A stretch of 64,000 bases of DNA from Kondoa malvinella (Eukaryota > Basidiomycota > Agaricostilbomycetes > Agaricostilbales > Kondoaceae): contig BCIM01000014.1 in NCBI GenBank assembly GCA_039545315.1, forward strand, positions 124,001 through 188,000, written 5' to 3'. Under the pieces are notes generated by a model that did not search any database, was not told where the DNA came from, and saw nothing but the letters and a program-made list of their open reading frames with translations. A program made the translations under genes and the position numbers. Numbering within the stretch: position 1 is the first letter of the stretch; the number at the start of each line of letters is the position of its first letter. Of the stretch, positions 57,578-64,000 are shown in pieces.

Positions 57578-60056
57578 TCATTGTGATTCTTGCACTTCTT
57601 TGCTGATCTTTTGTAGTTCGCTGACGAATGAGAGACCTGTGCAGAGAACATAACACGCATGAGCCTCAACTCAACATGAACATGTGCGACGCACCCCAGC
57701 TGGAAAGGTAAAGACCTGCTGTCAGCGCAATACAACCAGAAGAGCACAGATACGTACAAGATGGAAGTGTATTTGTTCACTGTAAGACCATGATCAGGCC
57801 ATGCGGAAACAGCATAGTCTAGGCAAGCTCACCATAATTGCTCAGCTTGGTGTAATTCGAGCTTCGTGTGTCTTCGTCCAGCGTAACAGCAGCGTGGATA
57901 GCGTTAGCCACTTCTGCAATGTTCCACTGTTATACAAAGTCAGCCTATACTAAGCAGAAATAGAGAGAAAGGTACAGGATTGATGATGATGGACCCATTG
58001 AGCGAATGTGAAGCGCCGGCAAACTTTGTCAGCAGTATGAGCCAGAATCTGAGCCATGTTGTGGAAGACAAACCTCAGACAAGATCATGCTGCCCTTCCT
58101 TTGTTCCCTACGAACGCAAGAAAAATGCTCAGCTATAATGACAGCAAAGCAAGACGATCACGTACTGGCAAGCGATATACTCATAGCTAACCAAATTCAT
58201 ACCATCCCTCGTACTGCTGACCAAGCACGCATCTCCGAGCGCATACAAAGCACACAGCTCATCAAAAGTCACGCTCTTGTGCATGAAATGAATCGGCATG
58301 AATTCAATCGTGCCAAAACGACCGTTGATCCGTCCGACCAATTCGTTGACTGCCGCTCGTAAGCTTTGGTATTCCTCTACATCTTGTCTTGAAGGTACAG
58401 CAACTTGAACGAGAACGACTTTGCCTATCCATTCGGGATGTTCATCGAGAAAGACTTCGAGGCCATGTAATTTCTGCGGAACACCTTTGATGTAGTCCAA
58501 TCTGTCGACGCCCACAATGACTTTGACGCCTTGGAAACGTTTCTTGAGTTGTTCGATGCGTGCAATGACATTTTCTTTGGCTAGGTTGTCGGTGAATTGC
58601 GCTGGGTCAATGCCAATCGGGAAAGTGCCAACATGAGCATAGCGGCCATCGAACTCGACACCTGTCAGATAAGACCCCCTCAGACACGATAGCTGTCTGG
58701 CAGGTTCCTCCACTGACCGTTCGGCATGGTAGATAGACCCAAGATTCTAGTGCAACTTGACAAAAAGTGCCTTGCGTAATCGTAGGTATGGAAGCCAATC
58801 AAGTCGCAGTGGAGAATACCGAGCAGAATCTCTTTTCGGACAGGCAAGATCCTGCGAATCATGGCACTTATATCAGAGTCATTCTGAAAAAGGAAGCAAC
58901 ACAACTCGCCTAAAGATTTCCGAACTAGGAAAAGGCGTATGTAAAAAGAAACCAATAACGACATTCTCCTTTTTCTCGTAGCTCGAAGTTGAGATTGTCC
59001 TCGTTCTCGCTGCATGCACCAGGTTATTGTCTGGATCTTGGCTTTGAACCCATGAAGCGCTTCTTCGTGCTGGAGATGCCCTCCATGATGCGGCTGAAGC
59101 TACAGAGGGTGAACGACCTTTGCCTGAGCGGAAAGTACGTGCTTGATCTTCTAGTGAACCGGCGTAGAAAGTACTTTTGCCATCCAGTAGGCGACGGAGC
59201 ATTTTTGGTAGCAGCATCACTGTGAGATCCCGTTAGAGGTTAGCGTCAAAAAGCAACCTCTTTCGTGGCTAACAATGATAGTCCTGTACCCAGACTAGAT
59301 CACCTGATTTGCAAATGTTCATGACGGCTTCAGCGAATTTAGCGTTAGCTTCTCGATAAGCCATCCAATCCGTCTCATCGAAAAGCATTTGATCGTTGTC
59401 TGTGCGAGAGACTTAGCATACCATCTGCATGCAGAAGAGAAGCTTAGTGTACGCACGGTAGTGAAACAAAGGCCAAAGGATGGAATTTGAGAACCCGTTA
59501 TAGTGACGATCAGCAATCTCATCGGAGAGGAAGACAGGCGAGCAAGAGTGTTCATCCATCAATCGTTTCGAAAGACCTTCGCGTTCTGCTTCTGGTACGT
59601 CTAGTCCTGTACGCATGTAAAGGCTACGGAATCAGAACAAGTCTGACTGGCGGGACGTTAACCGTACCTGGCCATCCAATCCAAGTAAAGTCTGTGTCCG
59701 AAGAATCTTTTGAGCAGCTAGACGCAGCAAACAATGTATTCCGACGCACCCATCTGTTTCTTTGCACCACTCAAAGCAGATACCAGCCCACCAGAAGAAA
59801 GCTTAAAGTTGTATGTTCCATCATGATTTCTGGAAATGGTGACTGGTAAGCGGTTCGAGATGATAATGAGCCTTCCAGGGTGTTGAGCGTCTACACAAGT
59901 CTGGCTGAGCGTTGATGCAGCTGTAGGAAAGGGAATAGACAGACCTATTTGAGGCAGGACAGTCGTTTTTGCGTGTATTTGCTCTGGTGTGACTGTATTG
60001 GACCTTGCATGAGAAGCTCCTCTATGACCAGCTTTGGTACTCTGGAAAACTGACAT
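57578..60056 (-). CDS. TPS1: Alpha,alpha-trehalose-phosphate synthase (UDP-forming)
   Basis: The enzyme makes trehalose-6-phosphate from UDP-glucose and glucose-6-phosphate in the cytosol. The start MSVFQSTKAGHRGASHARSN at 60056 precedes an extension of about 55 residues before the conserved RLIIISNRLPVTI. Then SGGLVSALSGAKK, FTWIGWPGLDVPE, LWPLFHY, DLVWVQDYH, IGFFLHTPFPSSEIFR, DLIGFHTYDYARHFLSSC, VGVDRLDYIKGVPQKLHGLE, FMHKSVTFDELCALYALGDA and CLVSSTRDGMNLVSYEYIAC, the full GT20 set. The C-terminus is WGLSFVSELQKISKEVQESQ with the stop at 57578-57580. The codons for the conserved F-W-G there need a 5-base microexon at 57695-57699. The GT20 domain stands alone; no phosphatase domain follows. 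Confidence 0.95.
57695..57699 (-). other. TPS1: 5-base microexon of TPS1
   Basis: On the coding strand the order is acceptor TTTCCAG, exon CTGGG, donor GTGCGT. Joined to the flanking exons it completes TTC-TGG-GGT, the F-W-G expected in this enzyme family before SFV. No other reading keeps the conserved C-terminus. Confidence 0.7.
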
Positions 60057-60351
60057 TCTGCCATTGGAATACCGCTTGCTGGCCCTGCGAACGCTGTAGT
60101 CAGATCTGCTTGCAGTGTTTCATAAGGACAAGACGTACGAGCGTTGTTGCCTGTGACGGGAGGTGTAACTGCTTCAGCCTTTGACTGTTATGAGTGCGCA
60201 TCCACCACGTCTACCAATTGAAAAGGAAGGACTGACAGGATCCATTTGCTGTGTTGTGCTGCTATACGAGAGAAGAGAACACCTGTTTGGCTGGCTGCAG
60301 TGAAGAAACGAAAACGCGCTGACGTACAAGACAAGGCAACCGGGAATAAGC

Positions 60352-62214
60352 ATGGCAGACCTTACGTCCTCTATCACAGCTTTACTGGCGACGCAAGACT
60401 TGCCTATCACAGCTGAAGAGCTTCTGCGTCTCTTATGCGCTGAAGAAACACCGAATTGCAATTATCCTAGCGACTTGAACAAAGTGGAAGCTGCTCTGCG
60501 TGCACTGCCCGATGTCAAGTCATCGCATGATCCTATGGCCGTCCTACCTGCGAAGAAGCGCTCCTCGTCTGTCGCGTTCGAATCCCTCGATCAAGCGCTT
60601 GACATTCTACCTCGCCGGAAACGACGTCTAGATACTTTGATTCGCGAAAACGTCAGCCCTATGCTGTCCTTGTGCTCTTGACACGCAGCTAAGGATGATA
60701 CGGAATGTACAGTTTCAGAACTTTCAAAACGACTTTGCAGAAGTCTGCCAACACTCGACGCGACCTGATTGTCTACTCGCAGAGGGGCAGGACTATGAAT
60801 GCCCTTTCATCCATTTTCAAGTCATCCTGCAAGCCCATACCGAACCTTCTTTAGGGGATTGCTCCTACCTCAACACTTGTCATCGACCTGATACATGTCG
60901 ATACATCCAGTACGACGTTCTGGACCCATTTCGGCATTCGGCTGATGTGGACTTTGACGTCGTACAGTTATGAATTAGAAGATCCAGGTCCTACGCGAAT
61001 TATCCTCGAACGCAATGCGGAACGGGAAAAGAAGAAACGCCAGCAAGGAGATCATCTACCTCGCACGAACGGCATAACACCAAGTCTGAAGATTACTGAA
61101 CCTGTGAGGCCTTTTGCTGATGTGCTCCCCTCCGAGCTGATCAGGAAGTTGGCCTTACAGCTACCACCCCAGTGGATTGAATGTGATTTGCGAAGTCTTG
61201 ATCCGACTGCGCTCGGTCATTTCGATGTAGTCATGGCTGATCCACCTTGGTATGTCCATCACTTGTACTAACATTACCCGAGCTGATTTCTTTAAGGGAT
61301 ATCCATCAATCTTTACCCTAGTCAGCTTCCATGCGGCAGATCAGTATCATATTGATTAGGGCTCCTGGTAATTGACAGTGGCACGATGTCAGACGATGAA
61401 ATGCGCTCTCTACCCGTACCTACATTACAGAAAGACGGTGGTTTGCTCTTCCTTTGGGTAACGGGTCGAGCTATGGAAGTGGGCAGAGATTGTTTAGCTG
61501 CTTGGGGGTGCGTTTGGCTGTCAGTTGAGACTTGTCTCATGATTGGTACCGAATAACGCACAGATACGAGAGGATAGAAGAGATTGTTTGGATCAAAACG
61601 AGTCAATTGCAGCGGTTAATCAGAACTGGTCATTTCCCTCCTTGCTGCTATCTCTCTGCTTGTACTAATAGCTCGAGTGCAGGTCGAACGGGTCACTGGC
61701 TGAATCACTCCAAAGAGCATTGTCTGGTAGCATACAAGAAACCGGCTTCTACTTCTTTACCTACTACCGCATCTAGAGCGCTGGATGGGAGTTATCCTGC
61801 CTTGTCGTGGGCGAACAAAGGGCTGGACACGGATTGCATTGTTGCGCAAGTCAGGGAGACGAGTCGGTGAGTGCGAATGGCTGCTTCAGACTAGCTTTGT
61901 TTCAATCCGTGCGCGCTTGCAGAAAACCAGATGAGATTTATAAGCTCATCGAAAGGCTTTGTCCATCTGGCAAACGACTTGGTGGGTTCCACTTCTCTCG
62001 CTTGTTAGTTGATAGCTTATGATGTGCGATAGAGCTCTTTGGTCGAATGCACAACACTCGACCAGGCTGGTAAGCTACTTTTCCGTTTCGAGAATGCTGC
62101 GGCTGACCAATTTACAGGCTGACACTAGGCAATCAGTTGGAAGGACGATCGCATATCGAAGACGAGTCGATAAGGGAAAGATGGAATGCGCGACATCCAG
62201 ATTATCCTTTGTAA
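60352..62214 (+). CDS. IME4: m6A mRNA methyltransferase METTL3/Ime4
   Basis: The catalytic subunit that puts N6-methyladenosine on mRNA; in yeast Ime4 drives meiosis. The start [20 protein letters not shown] at 60352 opens a helical N-terminus. After a 37-base intron come the two CCCH zinc fingers: [20 protein letters not shown] then FIHF, and [20 protein letters not shown], whose last His codon is split by the intron 60910-60967. The MT-A70 domain follows with [20 protein letters not shown] (catalytic DPPW), [68 protein letters not shown] and [20 protein letters not shown]. It ends LTLGNQLEG and further to the stop at 62212-62214. All motifs look intact, so an active writer is expected. Confidence 0.96.
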
Positions 62215-62465
62215 CGATCTCTAATGCAATACCATGAGAGGAAAATTGCCTTGTCAATGAAACCCTCAAGTTATTCTTCTGGACGATTCGATGTGTAGTG
62301 TGCAAAGAACAGGAGCCGAATGCATTGCTCAGACTATATTCTGACTAAGGTCTACACATACGGATACTGGACGCTACAACTCGTTACAGCGCTCTGCGAC
62401 GCACGTGTTAGACCAAACAAAGCATGAGCCGCACGAGATACTGCATAGTCTGAGCTGCTTCAAGC

Positions 62466-62549
62466 CTATTTGGGCGGAGGCTTGGGCTTGCTGCCTCCGT
62501 CGTTTGGCTGGCTACCCTCTGGTATTGGTTTCGGCTTGTTGTCAGGCAT
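62466..62549 (-). CDS. Short Pro/Lys-rich ORF downstream of the orphan gene, right copy
   Basis: A 27-residue ORF, MPDNKPKPIPEGSQPNDGG then Ser-Lys-Pro repeats, stop at 62466-62468. Counterpart of 11404-11484; the frame is kept despite substitutions and a one-codon length change. The same intron-like GTATGA to TTATAG segment lies just upstream on this strand (about 62573-62616). Function unknown. Confidence 0.35.
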   Translation of the reverse strand: MPDNKPKPIPEGSQPNDGGSKPKPPPK

Positions 62550-62680
62550 GGTAATGCAGCTAACCTTCCAACTATAAGCAATTCAGGTGTTCAAAGCATG
62601 CAAGCAAGGTCATACCTGGTTTCTGAAGGAAGCAGCTTGGAGCCAGCAAGAAGGAAGCTGGTTCCGCTTTTATGGAGCAG

Positions 62681-63070
62681 CTAAGAAGGTTTGACTGGTA
62701 TACAGCCGCATGAATAAAGCCAATAAGTGAGAGTTGGCACTGCCCGCTTATCACCGAGAGCTTGAAGTGCATAAGCGATACAGTAAGCTAGTATGACGGG
62801 GATAGCAAGGAGAAGCACAGCCAAAGCGAGACAGTATATAGCTGTTAAGAAGAAGAGGGAGCACTGCAGGCGGTGCGGAGCGAAGCGATGCATGATTGCA
62901 AGAAGAAGCCACGAGAAGACGATGTGCATGGAGCAAATGACAGGCTGGAATAGCGAAAGATGGCAGCGCGAGACTGCAATGGATCGGAGAGAAGCTCTAT
63001 TTGACATTTTCAGACCCGACATACTACAGATACAAGAGCCAACATACAACAGACAACTCATACAGTCCAA
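62681..63070 (-). CDS. Possible hydrophobic ORF between the orphan gene and the short ORF
   Basis: A 130-residue open frame, of which the part from MSGLKMSNRASL is also found at the start of the left arm's counterpart. It contains two strongly hydrophobic stretches, MHIVFSWLLLAIM and a longer one ending AVLLLAIPVILAYCIAYAL. In the left arm the frame is broken by indels and by the 14-base duplication at 11141-11168. It may be a decayed membrane-protein gene, a 3' untranslated region or chance. Low confidence. Confidence 0.2.
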   Translation of the reverse strand: MDCMSCLLYVGSCICSMSGLKMSNRASLRSIAVSRCHLSLFQPVICSMHIVFSWLLLAIMHRFAPHRLQCSLFFLTAIYCLALAVLLLAIPVILAYCIAYALQALGDKRAVPTLTYWLYSCGCIPVKPS

Positions 63071-63146
63071 CTCGACTCGCCCACAACGATCCCAACCCCA
63101 ACCCCTGATCTCATTCTAAATTCTGAGCTCAAAGTCCAAGCGTTGC

Positions 63147-63968
63147 TCATGGCTCAAGACCGAGTGCGCGGGCTCTTCTGACAGCTGCATTAAAGACAAA
63201 GGCAAGCGTATGATTACTGCCTTGTTGGTGTGCCCACTGCTGGGATGCTAAAGCAACGCGATCAAGAGCAGATTGCGGCAGCGAGCGACGAAGCGATGCC
63301 AGATGAACAAAGCTGGAGTCTTCTTCTGAGCAAGTGCAAGCTGAAGCGGCTGATAGACCAAATTGAGCGAGCTGAGCATCGGTGAGACCCCATGCGGCAG
63401 GCACATCAAAGTCGCAATCCATGTCATCCTCGTCGTCTGACCATGATGAGCTGGACTGGTAGGTCGCTGGTGCTGTAGCAGTGCAAGTGCAGATTGATTG
63501 CGAGAGTGGTGATGCTTTGAAAGTGAATTGTTTGCGGAAAGCGACCGGCGTAACGACTTCTGGCATAGGCACATAGGTACGAGCGACTTGATTCTGGTCG
63601 AGAGGTAGTGCAGCGAGACGACGATCTTGACTGAAGAGCTGGAGGCGAGCTTGCTGAAGCTTGAATTGAGCATCGCGTCGGCGTCTTTCGCAGTGAGCTT
63701 GTTGAACGCGCTTGGCTGCAAGTCGTAGTTCGGTGCGGAAGGCGGCTGAGAGCTGTCGAGGANGTNATGCGAGCTNCTTAGGCGATCGAATTTGTTTNAG
63801 CGAAAATGAAGCGGCAGCNACGAAATGGTAGACGATGTTTTGAGCTGCGGCAGTCTTGAGCGATGGACGGCATACGCCAGATTGACCTCGACGAAGTTGG
63901 CGAGTGGTAGACAATGTGCGCATAGGACCGGTGGAGGCCTTGTCGGGGCAAGCAATCATTGAAGACAT
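63147..63968 (-). CDS. Orphan 273-residue protein of the inverted repeat, right copy
   Basis: Same length as the left copy and identical for the first 76 residues, then 11 residue differences, for example at the C-terminal segment SNHTLAFVFNAAVRRARALG. Unresolved bases lie at 63763, 63766, 63776, 63798 and 63819, matching the five positions of the left copy. One ACGCGT box remains in view upstream at 63994-63999. No known domain. The absence of frameshifts or stops suggests both copies are, or recently were, functional. Confidence 0.6.
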   Translation of the reverse strand: MSSMIACPDKASTGPMRTLSTTRQLRRGQSGVCRPSLKTAAAQNIVYHFXAAASFSXKQIRSPKXLAXXPRQLSAAFRTELRLAAKRVQQAHCERRRRDAQFKLQQARLQLFSQDRRLAALPLDQNQVARTYVPMPEVVTPVAFRKQFTFKASPLSQSICTCTATAPATYQSSSSWSDDEDDMDCDFDVPAAWGLTDAQLAQFGLSAASACTCSEEDSSFVHLASLRRSLPQSALDRVALASQQWAHQQGSNHTLAFVFNAAVRRARALGLEP

Positions 63969-64000
63969 GTTTGATAGTTTAGATATGACAAAGACGCGTT

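Larger units (their letters stand above)
62263..64000 (-). repeat. Right arm of the 1.7 kb inverted repeat, cut by the window edge
   Basis: Inverted partner of 9948-11682, about 50.6 kb away. It begins 49 bases after the METTL3 stop and runs off the window inside an ACGCGT box at 63994-63999, so it continues beyond. The coding part is nearly identical to the left arm, and the last 800 bases are much more diverged. The two orphan genes point inward, toward each other. Confidence 0.9.

Noticed and set aside
60890..60970. Apparent loss of the last zinc ligand (His to Gln) in the second METTL3 zinc finger
   Set aside because: Splicing the intron 60910-60967 joins CA to T and restores the His codon followed by Tyr, matching the family.
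9948..64000. Possible mating-type locus bounded by inverted repeats
   Set aside because: No homeodomain, pheromone receptor, CAAX pheromone or HMG-box gene is present between the arms.

Overview
The window looks like nuclear DNA from an intron-dense fungus, most likely a basidiomycete (inference). It encodes a fungal CYP51, a fungal ELO elongase, a nuclear complex I 75 kDa subunit and two fungal-type MFS exporters. Almost every gene is cut by GT-AG introns of about 34-60 bases. Genes sit tightly and alternate in strand, often with under 150 bases between convergent stops. I found no tRNA, rRNA, CRISPR array or recognisable transposase.

Layout. 1-9.4 kb: a large 5'-truncated helical protein, then a coiled-coil protein with an HMMR/RHAMM-like C-terminus that shares a 91-base divergent promoter with a candidate TPP1-like telomere protein. 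9.95-11.68 kb: the left copy of a long inverted repeat carrying an orphan 273-residue ORF. 11.7-29 kb: phosphomannose isomerase, an aldo/keto reductase, a kinesin-6, an MFS transporter, a fatty-acid elongase, NDUFS1, a BEM46-type hydrolase and a small membrane protein. 29-38.6 kb: a PP2C phosphatase, an OSR1/SPAK-type kinase, two small secreted proteins, an HNH-like protein and a membrane protein. 39-47 kb: the kinetochore scaffold KNL1/Spc105, a membrane-anchored Nudix hydrolase and the spliceosomal U-box protein Prp19. 47.8-62.2 kb: a disordered protein, a second MFS transporter, an STK16/Env7-type kinase, CYP51 (ERG11), a tiny disordered protein, trehalose-6-phosphate synthase and the m6A methyltransferase METTL3/Ime4. 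62.26-64 kb: the right copy of the inverted repeat, cut by the window edge.

How the genes relate. Most are conserved single-copy housekeeping genes without an obvious shared pathway. Loose themes are chromosome and spindle biology (kinesin-6, KNL1, HMMR-like coil, TPP1-like protein) and RNA processing (Prp19, METTL3). The least explained element is the inverted repeat pair. It carries an orphan gene with ACGCGT boxes upstream, a short conserved proline/lysine-rich downstream ORF, and unresolved bases at the same five positions in both copies, which suggests a larger multicopy family. Splicing is also unusual in places: a 5-base microexon in TPS1, an 11-base exon in the TPP1-like gene, a start codon apparently assembled by splicing, and a 37-base intron in METTL3.
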